64,000 bases of DNA, taken from NCBI RefSeq assembly GCF_000013365.1, contig NC_007778.1, positions 3,658,001-3,722,000 of the forward strand, read 5' to 3'. Numbering within the stretch: position 1 is the stretch's first letter; each line of letters starts with the position of its first letter. The DNA is from Rhodopseudomonas palustris HaA2. GTDB lineage: Bacteria; Pseudomonadota; Alphaproteobacteria; Rhizobiales; Xanthobacteraceae. Shown one piece after another: positions 9,108 to 18,085 of this stretch. Made by a program: the position numbers and the translations under genes. Below the pieces are notes generated by a model, which ran no database searches, was not told the DNA's origin, and worked only from the letters and a program-made list of their open reading frames with translations.

Positions 9108-10025
9108 TCACATCTTGAGGCCGAGCCTCGCCGCGGCCTGCGCGACGTATTTCTGCGTCTGCTGGAATGCGCCTTCCAGCGCCTGCGCCTTGGAGTCGTC
9201 GCTGATCTCGGCGAAGTGCGCGGCGATCGCGTCGGGGGTCCACTCCTCCTCCGGCAGGTTGATGCCTTCGGTCTCGATGATCTTGATCTGCGCGAACGAG
9301 CCGGCGCCGGCGCCGAGCGTGGTGCGGGTGGGCGCGTTGTCGCTGAGCAGGAACAGCACCGCCGGGGTGATCGCCTCCGGCTTCATCAATTGCAGCGCCT
9401 GCGGCGGCAGCAGCTCTTCGGTCATCCGGGTCGCGGCCGTCGGCGACACGGTGTTGACGCGGATGTCGGTCTTGCGGCCCTCCTGCGCCAGCACGTTCAT
9501 CAGCCCGACGATGCCGGCTTTGGCCGCGCCGTAATTGGCCTGGCCGAAATTGCCGAACATGCCCGACGACGAGGTGGTCAGCACGATGCGGCCGTAGTTG
9601 CGCTCCTTCATGCCGTCCCACACCGCCTTGCAGCAGTAGAACGTGCCGGCGAGATGCACGTCGATCACCTTCTGGAAATCGGAGAGCTCCATCTTGCCGA
9701 AGGATTTGTCGCGCAGGATGCCGGCATTCGCCACCATCAGATCGACGCTGCCCCACTCCTTGGTCGCTTTCGCGACCATCGCCTTCACCTGCTCGTAGTT
9801 GGAGACATCGGCGCCGTCGGCCATCGCGGTGCCGCCGGCCTTGCGGATCTCCTCGACCACCGTCTCGGCCGCGGTCATCGAGCCGCCGGTGCCGTCGCGC
9901 GCGCCGCCGAAATCGTTGACCACCACCTTGGCGCCGCGCGCCGCGAGGCCCAGCGCATGCGCGCGCCCCAAACCGTTGCCCGCGCCGGTGACGATGGCGA
10001 CGCGTCCGTCGAACCTGATAGCCAT
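9108..10025 (-). CDS. Short-chain dehydrogenase, MFE-2-like 3-hydroxyacyl-CoA dehydrogenase type
   Basis: A 305-residue SDR with the cofactor motif VTGAGNGLGRAHAL (TGxxxGxG), a VANAGILRDKSF segment and the catalytic YGAAK. The RDKSFGKM block and the long C-terminal extension past the Rossmann core are typical of SDR domains related to peroxisomal multifunctional enzyme 2, which oxidise 3-hydroxyacyl-CoA. The ATG at 10025 lies 17 bases downstream of the stop of the MaoC-type hydratase gene. The two genes together supply the hydratase and dehydrogenase steps of a beta-oxidation-like pathway. The chemistry is inferred; no CoA ligase or thiolase is in view. Confidence 0.85.
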   Translation of the reverse strand: MAIRFDGRVAIVTGAGNGLGRAHALGLAARGAKVVVNDFGGARDGTGGSMTAAETVVEEIRKAGGTAMADGADVSNYEQVKAMVAKATKEWGSVDLMVANAGILRDKSFGKMELSDFQKVIDVHLAGTFYCCKAVWDGMKERNYGRIVLTTSSSGMFGNFGQANYGAAKAGIVGLMNVLAQEGRKTDIRVNTVSPTAATRMTEELLPPQALQLMKPEAITPAVLFLLSDNAPTRTTLGAGAGSFAQIKIIETEGINLPEEEWTPDAIAAHFAEISDDSKAQALEGAFQQTQKYVAQAAARLGLKM

Positions 10026-10042
10026 GTGTGTTGTTTCCCGGA

Positions 10043-10510
10043 TTATTGTTCGAAGTAGATCAGGCCGAGCCAGTCGGCGACCAGCGCCGAGCGCTTCTCG
10101 CCCTCGATTTCGATGTTGACGCTGGTACGCGACAGCAATTCGTTCGGCTTGCGCAGAGTGGCTTCGCTCAGCATGAAGCGGCCGCGCACCCGCGAGCCGG
10201 CCTTGACCGGCGAGATGAAACGCAGCCGGTCGAAGCCGTAATTGACGCCCATCGTCGCGCCCTTGATCTTCGGCAGCGCCTCGTAGGAGAACACGCTCAG
10301 CATCGACGCGGTGAGAAAGCCGTGCGCGATCGTGGTGCCGAACGGCGTCTCGCGCGCGGCACGCGCGGGATCGACGTGGATGAACTGCCAGTCCTCGGTG
10401 GCGTCGGCGAAGGCGTCGATCCGCTTCTGATCGATCAGGTGCCATTCCGAGACACCGATCTCGGTGCCGACGAGTTTCATATACGCATCGCGTTCGATTT
10501 CAGCGCCCAT
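10043..10510 (-). CDS. MaoC-family enoyl-CoA hydratase-like protein
   Basis: A 155-residue single-hotdog protein. The block FADATEDWQFIHVDPARA carries the Asp and His of R-specific enoyl-CoA hydratases, and PFGTTIAHGFLTASML follows as expected. I chose the ATG at 10510, which has GAGGAT upstream; an ATG 33 bases further out has no ribosome site. It sits 17 bases upstream of the SDR gene, so both are probably translated from one leftward transcript and act on the same acyl-CoA. Confidence 0.87.
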   Translation of the reverse strand: MGAEIERDAYMKLVGTEIGVSEWHLIDQKRIDAFADATEDWQFIHVDPARAARETPFGTTIAHGFLTASMLSVFSYEALPKIKGATMGVNYGFDRLRFISPVKAGSRVRGRFMLSEATLRKPNELLSRTSVNIEIEGEKRSALVADWLGLIYFEQ

Positions 10511-10597
10511 CAAATCCTCGTTGTTTTGCGCTGCATTCCACATTGCGAAACCCGCGCCAAGCGAAATTTTCGCGCCGCGCGGCTTGCAAATTCCGCG

Positions 10598-11572
10598 CTA
10601 CGGCAGCAGCGCGACCCGGCCGATGGCGCGGCGCTCGATCAGAAGCCGCATCCCTTGCGCCCATTGCGCCAGCGGCAACCGGTGCGAGACGTTGGGGCGC
10701 AGCACGCCCTTCGCGGCGAGATCAAGCAAAGCCGCGATGCGCCGTTCGCCGAGCGCCGGATCGCGCCGCACCGCCTCACCGGCGCGGACTCCGATCACGC
10801 TGGCGCCTTTCATCAGGATCAGATTGGTGCGCGCGAGGCCGATGCCGCCGGTGAAACCGACCACGAGAAGCCGCGCGCCCCAATTGATACAGCGCACGCT
10901 GTCCTCGAAGATCGCGCCGCCGACCGGATCGAACACTACGTCGGCGCCGCGGCCGCCGGTGATGCGCTTGACCGCATCGCGGAACGGCTCGGCGCCGTAC
11001 AGAATGCCGTGATCGGCGCCGCGGGCGCGCGCCACCGCGAGCTTCTCCTCGCTCGACGCCGCCGCGATCACGGTCGCGCCGAGATATTTGCCGAGTTCGA
11101 CCGCGGCCAGCCCGACGCCGCCGGCAGCGCCGTGCACCAACAGCACTTCGCCCTTTTTCAACTGCCCGCGATCGACCAGGCCGTGCCAGGCGGTGCCGTG
11201 GCCGGCCAGATAGGTCGCGGCCTCGGCGTAGTCGAAATTCGGCGGCATCGGCGTCAGTTGCGACGCCGCCACCGCGACCTCCTGCGCATAGGCGCCGAAC
11301 CGCAGCTTGACGATCACCTTGTCGCCGACGCGCACATCGCTGACACCCTCGCCGGTTTCGATCACGTCGCCGGCCGCCTCGACGCCGGGAATGAACGGCA
11401 GTTCCGGCTTGAGCTGATACTCGCCGGCGCACATCAGAATGTCGGGGAAGTTGATCCCCGCCGCCCGGATCGCGACGCGCACCTCGCCCGGCTTCAGCGC
11501 TTTGCGTTCGATCTCTTCAAGCCGCAGCGCCTCGGGCGGACCGAGCTCGCGGCACACCACCGCTTTCGCCAT
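10598..11572 (-). CDS. NADPH:quinone oxidoreductase-type MDR enzyme
   Basis: A 324-residue medium-chain reductase without the zinc ligands of alcohol dehydrogenases. The N-terminus has the ELGPPEALRLEE and AAGINFPDILMCAGEYQ blocks of the quinone reductase branch, and the Rossmann domain has VLLVHGAAGGVGLAAVELGK. Its start codon overlaps the stop of the upstream isomerase-like gene (ATGA), which suggests translational coupling. Quinone reduction is the family default; some members reduce enoyl-CoA, which would suit the neighbouring hydratase and dehydrogenase. Confidence 0.85.
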   Translation of the reverse strand: MAKAVVCRELGPPEALRLEEIERKALKPGEVRVAIRAAGINFPDILMCAGEYQLKPELPFIPGVEAAGDVIETGEGVSDVRVGDKVIVKLRFGAYAQEVAVAASQLTPMPPNFDYAEAATYLAGHGTAWHGLVDRGQLKKGEVLLVHGAAGGVGLAAVELGKYLGATVIAAASSEEKLAVARARGADHGILYGAEPFRDAVKRITGGRGADVVFDPVGGAIFEDSVRCINWGARLLVVGFTGGIGLARTNLILMKGASVIGVRAGEAVRRDPALGERRIAALLDLAAKGVLRPNVSHRLPLAQWAQGMRLLIERRAIGRVALLP

Positions 11573-12192
11573 CAGGCGGCGCTCGCTTTGCGGCGCATCA
11601 GCGCCTCGCGCACCAGTGGCAAGCGGTCGTTGCCGAAATACATGTCCGTCTTGTCGACGAAGATCGTCGGCGAACCAAAGCCGCCGCGCGCCATCACCTC
11701 GTCGGTGTTGGCCTTGAGCTGATCCTTGATCGCGGGTTCGGCGATGCCGGCGAACAACGCCTGCGGATCGAGGCCGACGCGGGTGCAGATCGCGCTCAGC
11801 ACCTCGTCGTTGGAAATGTCCTGATCATCGCCCCAATAGGCCTCGAACACCGCAGTGGCGAACGGCACCATCGCATCCGGCTTGTCGCGCAGCAGCCACA
11901 GGCAGCCGCGCATCGCCTTGACGCTGTTCACCGGGAACACCCAAGGCGGCATCTTGATCGCAAGGCCGGACGAGCGCGCCCAGTCGCCGAGGTCCTTGAC
12001 CATGTAGCGCGCCTTCAGCGGCACCGGCGTTTTGCGCGATTCGTATACGCTTGGATTGACCGAATTGAAGATGCCGCCGACCAGGATCGGCCGCCAAATG
12101 ATCTCCGCCCCCGCCTCCTTCGCCAGCGGCTGGATGTTGTGGAAGGCCAGATAGGTCCAGGGACTGGAGCAGTCGAAGAAGAATTCGAGCAT
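11572..12192 (-). CDS. 2-hydroxychromene-2-carboxylate isomerase-like DsbA-fold protein
   Basis: A 206-residue thioredoxin/DsbA-fold protein of the kappa-GST group. FFFDCSSPWTYLAF at residues 4-17 matches the start of HCCA isomerases, with the serine that contacts glutathione, and GGFGSPTIFVDKTDMYFGNDR near residue 170 is the conserved cis-Pro and C-terminal block. Known members isomerise hydroxychromene carboxylate in naphthalene breakdown using glutathione. No other naphthalene genes are nearby, so the true substrate is unknown. It is the first gene of the tightly spaced leftward group ending at 9108. Confidence 0.82.
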   Translation of the reverse strand: MLEFFFDCSSPWTYLAFHNIQPLAKEAGAEIIWRPILVGGIFNSVNPSVYESRKTPVPLKARYMVKDLGDWARSSGLAIKMPPWVFPVNSVKAMRGCLWLLRDKPDAMVPFATAVFEAYWGDDQDISNDEVLSAICTRVGLDPQALFAGIAEPAIKDQLKANTDEVMARGGFGSPTIFVDKTDMYFGNDRLPLVREALMRRKASAA

Positions 12193-12239
12193 CGCGGGTG
12201 TTTCCTTTTTCTTTGTTGTTAATTGCTGTCTCTCAACTT

Positions 12240-12386
12240 GTCATTCCGGGGCGCGCGCAGCGCGAACCCGGAATCCATACCCCCTATCCTCTCGTTCAGG
12301 CAAAGCGCAACCGACGCCCTGCTCCGACGCCCAAGCTGCGGCGTATGGATTCCGGGCTCGCGCCTCCGGCGCGCCCCGGAATGACG
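12240..12386. repeat. Intergenic palindromic repeat, GTCATTCCGGGGCG family
   Basis: Starts with TCATTCCGGGGCGCGCGCAG and ends with GGCGCGCCCCGGAATGAC, with GGAATCCATAC / GTATGGATTCC as an inner inverted pair. Together with 12428-12529 it accounts for most of the 400-base gene-free gap 12193-12593. Confidence 0.8.
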
Positions 12387-12427
12387 AGCGTTGATATTCG
12401 TTGTGTCGTCATCAGCAAGCTCCCACC

Positions 12428-12529
12428 GTCATCCCCCGCGAAAGCGGGGGACCAAGTATTCCAGAGCGATCGAGTTGAGCAACAGCCGCTCTGGGATACT
12501 GGGTCGCCCGGTCGAGCCGGGCGATGACG
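12428..12529. repeat. Intergenic palindromic repeat, GTCATCCCCCGCGAAAG family
   Basis: GTCATCCCCCGCGAAAGCGG at the left, CGGTCGAGCCGGGCGATGAC at the right and AGTATTCCAGAGCG / CGCTCTGGGATACT arms inside form a nested palindrome. Confidence 0.75.
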
Positions 12530-12593
12530 GGTGTGGTTGTTGATCGCGCGTGCATCAACGTCGTCCGTATCCAGTGCTCACCACGACTCGCCA

Positions 12594-13313
12594 TCACTGC
12601 TGCTGCGCGCCCTGCACAGCCGCATCGGCATGCGCCGGCTTGTCGACGCCGAACAGCAGCTTGCGCGCCTGTTCGTCCATCGGCTTCCTGTCCTCCTTGC
12701 CGAGCGCGAGGCCAGCCTGCAGCTTCGGCCGCGCGCGGAGCGCCGCGTACCAGCGCTTCACGTTCGGATAGTCGTCGAGCGTCAGGCCCTGCGCCTTGTG
12801 AGTCATGATCCACGGAAAGCAGGCGATGTCGGCGATCGAATAGTCGCCGGCGATGTGATCGCGGCCTTCGAGCTGCGCGTCGAGCACGCCGTACAGTCGC
12901 TTCGCTTCGCGGCTGTAGCGCTCGATCGCGTAGGGAATTTTCTCCGGCGCATAGAGCAGGAAATGGCCGTTCTGGCCGAGCATCGGCCCCAAGCCGGCCA
13001 TCTGCCACATCACCCATTGCATCACGTCGAAGCGGCGCCGTGCCTCGGCGGGCATGAAGCGTCCGGTCTTCTCCGCCAGATAGATCAGGATCGCGCCGCT
13101 CTCGAACATGCTCAGCGGCCCGGCGCCGTCGGCGGGCGCGTGATCGACGATCGCCGGCATCCGGCCGTTCGGGCTGAGCGCGAGAAACTCCGGCTTCAAC
13201 TGATCGCCGCGGCCGAGCTGCATCGGCACCACTTTGTACGGCAGGCCGCATTCTTCCAGCATGATCGAGATCTTCCAGCCGTTCGGCGTCGGCGCGTAAA
13301 ACAGCTCGATCAT
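12594..13313 (-). CDS. Glutathione S-transferase, nu-class-like (YfcG/YghU type)
   Basis: A 239-residue GST. The N-terminal thioredoxin-like domain opens IELFYAPTPNGWKISIMLEE, where the TPNG/KISI pattern is typical of the YfcG/YghU group that has disulfide-bond reductase activity with glutathione; SPNGRMPAIVDH and ESGAILIYLAEKTG complete the domain. The all-helical C-terminal domain contains YSIADIACFPW. The start at 13313 is supported by GGGAG; the longer frame from 13346 is not. It is transcribed divergently from the methionine synthase gene, with about 140 bases between them. Confidence 0.87.
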   Translation of the reverse strand: MIELFYAPTPNGWKISIMLEECGLPYKVVPMQLGRGDQLKPEFLALSPNGRMPAIVDHAPADGAGPLSMFESGAILIYLAEKTGRFMPAEARRRFDVMQWVMWQMAGLGPMLGQNGHFLLYAPEKIPYAIERYSREAKRLYGVLDAQLEGRDHIAGDYSIADIACFPWIMTHKAQGLTLDDYPNVKRWYAALRARPKLQAGLALGKEDRKPMDEQARKLLFGVDKPAHADAAVQGAQQQ

Positions 13314-13452
13314 GCGGGCTCCCTTCACGGGTTGATTTTTCCGCATCCTAGCCCGGCCGCGCCGGCCTTGTCACCTCGGTCTCGGCCCCCTATCCGCCAC
13401 GCAGCGAACATGGCAGAGAGGGCCGCAACGACGCGTCCCAGGGAGAGGCCCC

Positions 13453-14475
13453 ATGCTGTTTCCGACCACGATCGCCGGCTCCTTGCCGAAGCCCGAATGG
13501 CTCGCCGAACCCGACAAGCTGTGGGCGCCGTGGAAATCCTCGGGCGCGGAACTGCAGCGCGCCAAGCGCGACGCCACGATTCTCGCGCTGAAGCTGCAGG
13601 AGGATTCCGGCGTCGACATCGTCACGGAAGGCGAGCAGGCGCGGCAGCATTTCGTCCACGGCTTTCTCGAAGCGGTCGAAGGCATCGACTTCGCCCACAA
13701 GGTCGAGATGGGCATCCGCAACGATCGCTACAAAGCGATGGTGCCGCAGGTGGTGGCGCCGCTGCGCCTGAAGGGCCGCGTCCACGAATTCGAGGCGCGG
13801 GTGGCGCGCGCGCATACAAAGCAGAAGATCAAGTTCACCCTGCCCGGCCCGATGACGATCATCGACACCATCGCCGACCAGTACTACGGCGACCGCGTCA
13901 AGATGGCGTTCGCCTTCGCCGAGCTGCTCAATCAGGAAGCCAAAGCGTTGCAGGCCGACGGCATCGACATGATCCAGTTCGACGAGCCGGCGTTCAACGT
14001 CTACATGAGCGAGGCCGCCGATTGGGGCGTCAAGGCGCTGGAGCGCGCCGCCGAAGGCCTCACCTGCGCCACCGCCGTGCACATCTGCTACGGCTACGGC
14101 ATCAAGGCCAACACCGACTGGAAAGAAACGCTCGGCGCCGAGTGGCGGCAATACGAACAGATCTTTCCGGCGATCGACGCCAGTCCAATTCAGCAAGTCG
14201 CGATCGAATGCCGTAATTCGAAAGTGCCGCTGGAATTGCTGTCGCTGCTGCCCGGCAAGATCGTCCAGGCCGGTGTCATCGACGTCGCCAGCGACGCGAT
14301 CGAAACCGCCGACGACGTTTGCGCCACGATCGAAGCGGTGATGCAACACGTGCCGAAGAGCAACATCGTCGCCACGACCAATTGCGGCATGGCCCCGATG
14401 CGCCGCGACATCGCCGAGGCGAAACTCGCCGCGCTCGGCGCCGGCGCGGCGCTGGCGCGGGAGACGTTCGGCTGA
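13453..14475 (+). CDS. Cobalamin-independent methionine synthase, C-terminal (core) type
   Basis: A 340-residue protein equal to the catalytic C-terminal half of MetE, without the N-terminal duplicated barrel. FPTTIAGSLPKPEWL opens the barrel, AVHICYGYG supplies a His-x-Cys zinc pair and ATTNCGMAPM the last zinc cysteine. GGGAGAGG upstream supports the start. Core-only MetE proteins methylate homocysteine, in some families from donors other than folate; others demethylate or transfer from small molecules. No DUF1852 (MesX) partner is adjacent. The reaction is therefore probable but the methyl donor is not known. Confidence 0.82.
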   Translation: MLFPTTIAGSLPKPEWLAEPDKLWAPWKSSGAELQRAKRDATILALKLQEDSGVDIVTEGEQARQHFVHGFLEAVEGIDFAHKVEMGIRNDRYKAMVPQVVAPLRLKGRVHEFEARVARAHTKQKIKFTLPGPMTIIDTIADQYYGDRVKMAFAFAELLNQEAKALQADGIDMIQFDEPAFNVYMSEAADWGVKALERAAEGLTCATAVHICYGYGIKANTDWKETLGAEWRQYEQIFPAIDASPIQQVAIECRNSKVPLELLSLLPGKIVQAGVIDVASDAIETADDVCATIEAVMQHVPKSNIVATTNCGMAPMRRDIAEAKLAALGAGAALARETFG

Positions 14476-14615
14476 TCATCAGCGGCGTGAGCGTCGTCCG
14501 AAGGCGCGGCATGACGGCGCATGCGCCGATGGGTCGCCGAGGTGCCTATCAGCTGGATGGAACACTGCCGTAGGCGGAACGTTGGCCGGGCAGCCCCGCT
14601 GACGGAGATCTGCTC

Positions 14616-17129
14616 ATGCCCGCCGATACGACGCATCCGAGATTCGCAAAGCGTCGCGGCTGGCGATGGCTCTATGTCGGCCTGGCGACATTGGTCGGCG
14701 TACTCGGACTGATCATGGCCGTGCTCGGCGGCTGGCTGATCGCACTCGGCGGCTCCTTCTACTATCTTGGCGCGGGCGCGTTGCTGGCGCTCGGCGCAGC
14801 CCTGGTCTGGACAGGCCGCGATCGCGCGGCCTTCCTGCTGTTCGCCGGCGCTTTCCTGCTCACAATTATCTGGTCGCTGGTCGAGATCGCCGGCAAAGGC
14901 TGGCTGCCGGCCTGGGGCATCGATTTCGCCGGCCGCGTCGGCGTTCTTGCAGCGCTGTTGGCCGGCGTCGGCCTCGCTTATCTGCTGTGGCGCGCCGCGC
15001 CGCGTTCGACGCCGCGCAAACTCGCGCTGGCCTCAGCACTTAGTATCTTTATCGCTCTGGGTGGGCTCGTCTATGCAAGCTGGGAAACCACCGAACCGGC
15101 GAGCGAACGCGACAGCGCGGCGAGCGGCGCTCCCGCCGGCGGCGGCGCCATGCAGGAAGCCGGCGCGGACTGGACCGCGTTCGGCGGCACCACCGGAGGA
15201 CGCCGCTATTCGAGCTTGAGCCAGGTGTCCACCGCCAACGTCACCACCTTGCAGGAAGCCTGGACGTTTCGCAGCGGCGATCTCAATCCCGATCCCGGGC
15301 GCGTCTTCTATTCCGCCCAGAACACGCCGATCAAGGTCGGGGACCTGCTCTACACCTGCACGCCGACCAATCGCGTGTTCGCACTCGATCCGGGCACCGG
15401 CAACGTGCGCTGGAGTCACGACCCCAAGGTGCCGGCGAGCGCGATGGAGTCGCTGTTCACCGCGGCGTGTCGCGCCGTCGCCTATTTCGACGATGGCGAA
15501 GCCGCGGGTGCGCCGGAATCGATTGCAACGATGCCCGCTGTTCCTGGCGCGATTCGTCCGGTGCCGCGCGGGGGCAGCCAGTGTCACCGGCGCATCTTCG
15601 TCTCGACGGCGGACGGCCGGCTGATCGCGCTCGATGCGGTCGCCGGCTTCGTTTGCCGGGAGTTCGGCGAAGACGGCGTCGTCGATTTGACCGCCGGCAT
15701 GGGACTGCGCGAGAAGGGCTTCGCCTCCTCCACCTCGGGCGCGACCATGGCGGGCGGGCTGCTCATTCTGGGCCATCAGGTGAGCGACAACCAGAGACGG
15801 GATGCGCCGTCCGGCGTGGTGCGAGCCTATGACGCGCGCACCGGCGAACTCCGCTGGGCCGTGGACGCACTTCGTCCCGACGCCCAGGCCAAGCTCGCGC
15901 CCGGCGAGATCTATCCCCGCGGCACGCCGAACGTCTGGAACATCATTTCGGCGGACGAATCATTGGGGCTGGCCTTCCTCGCCACCGGCAATGCCGCCGC
16001 CGATCAATGGGGTGGCAACCGGACCCCGGAAGAAGACCGCTTCACCGATGCTGTCGTCGCGGTCGATCTGCAGACCGGCGCGACGCGCTGGGTCTACACC
16101 ACCGTCACCCACGACCTTTGGGACTACGACCTCGGCGCTCAGCCGATGCTGGTCGACGTCACCATCAACGGCTCTGCCCATCGAGCCATCATGCAGGCCA
16201 GCAAGACCGGCAACCTGTTTCTGCTGGACGCCCGCACCGGCGAGCCGCTCCGCCCGGTCGAGCAGCGCCCTACCCCGCAGGGCCCGCCTCCGGGCGATTG
16301 GGTGGCGCCGACCCAGCCGCAATCCGTCTTCTTTCCGAACATCGGTGGCGTGCCGGGTCGCGATCCCGAGCAAATCGACGCGCGTCATGCCTTCGGGCTG
16401 ACGCCGATCGACGCTGCGCTCTGCCGCATCAGTTTCCACCGTCACCGCTACGAGGGCATCTTCACCCCGCCCACGGTCGACAAGGCAGGCCTGCTGCTGT
16501 TTCCGGGCACGGTCGGTGGCATGAATTGGGGCGGGCTCGGCTACGACCCGCAGCGTCGCCTGATCATCGCCAACAATTCCCGGCTGCCCAACCTGGTGGT
16601 TCTGCATCCGCGCGCGGACGTCGTCGATCAGCCTGTCGGATCGGGCGGCGCCAGACCGGATCAGAAAGTCGCCCCCCACTCCGGGACGCCCTTCGCCGTG
16701 ACCCGACCGATCTGGTGGTCGCCGCTCAGGGTGCCGTGCATCTCGCCGCCCTGGGGCTACATCTCGGCGACCAATATCGACACCGGCCAGATCGTCTGGT
16801 CGAAGCCCTTGGGCACCGGCTTCGATTCCGGTCCGCTCGGTATTCCCACCCGTCTCAAGATCGCGACGGGAACGCCGAACCTCGGCGGCCCGCTGGTGAC
16901 GGCCGGCGGCTTGACCTTCATCGGCGCGACGCAGGACGATTTCCTGCGCGCGTTCGAGACCGCCACCGGACGGCTGCTGTGGGAAGCCCGGCTGCCCGCC
17001 GGCGCGCAGGCCGGCCCGATGAGCTACGCGCACAACGGTCGGCAATACATCGCGGTCACGGCGACCGGTCACGCCCGCTTCGGCACCACGCCCGGCGATT
17101 ATCTCAAGGTCTACGCCCTGCCCCAATAG
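14616..17129 (+). CDS. gcd: Membrane-bound PQQ-dependent glucose dehydrogenase
   Basis: An 837-residue quinoprotein. About 150 N-terminal residues form five hydrophobic helices that anchor it in the inner membrane and carry the ubiquinone site; the rest is a periplasmic eight-bladed propeller. The block WTAFGGTTGGRRYSSLSQV starts the propeller, repeated DARTGE / DPGTGN turns mark the tryptophan docking motifs, and VTHDLWDYDLGAQP contains the conserved catalytic Asp region. It oxidises glucose (or other aldoses) to the lactone in the periplasm and feeds electrons to quinone. PQQ synthesis genes are not in the window. GGAG lies upstream of the ATG. Confidence 0.92.
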   Translation: MPADTTHPRFAKRRGWRWLYVGLATLVGVLGLIMAVLGGWLIALGGSFYYLGAGALLALGAALVWTGRDRAAFLLFAGAFLLTIIWSLVEIAGKGWLPAWGIDFAGRVGVLAALLAGVGLAYLLWRAAPRSTPRKLALASALSIFIALGGLVYASWETTEPASERDSAASGAPAGGGAMQEAGADWTAFGGTTGGRRYSSLSQVSTANVTTLQEAWTFRSGDLNPDPGRVFYSAQNTPIKVGDLLYTCTPTNRVFALDPGTGNVRWSHDPKVPASAMESLFTAACRAVAYFDDGEAAGAPESIATMPAVPGAIRPVPRGGSQCHRRIFVSTADGRLIALDAVAGFVCREFGEDGVVDLTAGMGLREKGFASSTSGATMAGGLLILGHQVSDNQRRDAPSGVVRAYDARTGELRWAVDALRPDAQAKLAPGEIYPRGTPNVWNIISADESLGLAFLATGNAAADQWGGNRTPEEDRFTDAVVAVDLQTGATRWVYTTVTHDLWDYDLGAQPMLVDVTINGSAHRAIMQASKTGNLFLLDARTGEPLRPVEQRPTPQGPPPGDWVAPTQPQSVFFPNIGGVPGRDPEQIDARHAFGLTPIDAALCRISFHRHRYEGIFTPPTVDKAGLLLFPGTVGGMNWGGLGYDPQRRLIIANNSRLPNLVVLHPRADVVDQPVGSGGARPDQKVAPHSGTPFAVTRPIWWSPLRVPCISPPWGYISATNIDTGQIVWSKPLGTGFDSGPLGIPTRLKIATGTPNLGGPLVTAGGLTFIGATQDDFLRAFETATGRLLWEARLPAGAQAGPMSYAHNGRQYIAVTATGHARFGTTPGDYLKVYALPQ

Positions 17130-17142
17130 CGGCCGGCGCAAG

Positions 17143-17811
17143 TCAGTCCGCAGCCGCCTCGGAACGTCGGCCCGAGCAGCGCGGCCGATATCCCGCCTGC
17201 AACGCACGCAACGTCGAGGGCGGCGTTATCAGTTGCGGGCGGCGTGGTGGCGTTTCGACGGCGCGATAGCCGTCGAAACTCCACTGCAACATCTCGCCCC
17301 GCCCGATCAGATAGCAGTCGGCTCGATCGTGACCTGGTCGCGAACCGTCGGCATCCGGCGCCAGCGCCGCCACCATCGCGCCGTCCGGCAACGCCTCGAT
17401 CGCGCAGGGCAGCGGATGCAGCCGCGTCGCCCTGCCGTCGAGGCGCTCGGCATGCAACGTGGCGTCGATCTGTCTGGCGGTGACGCGCGCAAGGCCGTTG
17501 CCCTCCGCCCACGCTGCAGCAAACGCATTGGCGTCGGCCCGCCGGCAGAAGTAACAGGGCCGATGTCCCGCCGCGAGCGCGGTCGCTTCATCCAGGAAGA
17601 ACAGCTCGGTCCAGCTCCGCGTCGCCATCACGTCGCGGCGGCGACCACGGAAGTCGCAGACGCAGGTGATCCACGCCGGGCTCGACCAGCGCCGCGTCAG
17701 CAGCGTCTTCGTCGCCGGGTCGTGAATGATGCCGCGATTGCCGGTGAACATCCCGCGGCTCGCCACCGCGACGATCTCGCCGAACGGCGTCACGCGATTC
17801 TGCAGCGGCAT
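17143..17811 (-). CDS. Conserved-looking protein of unknown function with GHRPCYFC motif
   Basis: About 222 residues, soluble, no signal peptide. The frame has the codon character of its neighbours and a good GGAG before the ATG at 17811; a GTG six codons upstream is a weaker start. I do not recognise the family. A GHRPCYFCRR block near residue 85 has a Cys-x2-Cys pair resembling a metal or zinc-finger-like turn (as in Ada-type GxRPCxxC motifs), and two more cysteines lie in a WITCVCDFRGRR stretch upstream of it. The gene is convergent with gcd, 13 bases from its stop codon. A role in handling modified bases or metals would be speculation. Confidence 0.6.
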   Translation of the reverse strand: MPLQNRVTPFGEIVAVASRGMFTGNRGIIHDPATKTLLTRRWSSPAWITCVCDFRGRRRDVMATRSWTELFFLDEATALAAGHRPCYFCRRADANAFAAAWAEGNGLARVTARQIDATLHAERLDGRATRLHPLPCAIEALPDGAMVAALAPDADGSRPGHDRADCYLIGRGEMLQWSFDGYRAVETPPRRPQLITPPSTLRALQAGYRPRCSGRRSEAAAD

Positions 17812-17879
17812 GGTCGGCTCCACAAACACAAGACGAGGCCTGTCTCAGAGCGTCATCGCGATCCCGCGCGTGGTGCAGG

Positions 17880-18085
17880 ACCTCTCCCCGCGCCCGGCCT
17901 GCTCCTTCTCCCCGCGTGCGGGGAGAAGGCTGGGATGAGGGGGCGTCTCGACATGGCCGAGCGTTGCGATGTCAGCACCAGCGCGCGGCGTTTGCCACCC
18001 GAAATGCGAAAGGCTCAGACTCGTCGCGACGCCCCCTCACCCGGATTGCTGCGCAATCCGACCTCTCCCCGCGCGCGGGGAGAGG
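17880..18085. repeat. Paired palindromic repeat, CTCTCCCCGCG...GGGGAGAGG family
   Basis: Two hairpins of CTTCTCCCCGCGTGCGGGGA type (17909-17930 and 18064-18085) flank a less conserved spacer, and the inner ends GGGATGAGGGGGCG / CGCCCCCTCACCC are inverted to each other. The same composite is found at 24347-24492. It fills the gap between the unknown gene and gpt. Confidence 0.8.

Noticed and set aside
12240..12529. Two strong hairpins read as attenuator or riboswitch
   Set aside because: They match dispersed palindromic repeats found in many other gaps, and no leader peptide or conserved riboswitch core is visible.
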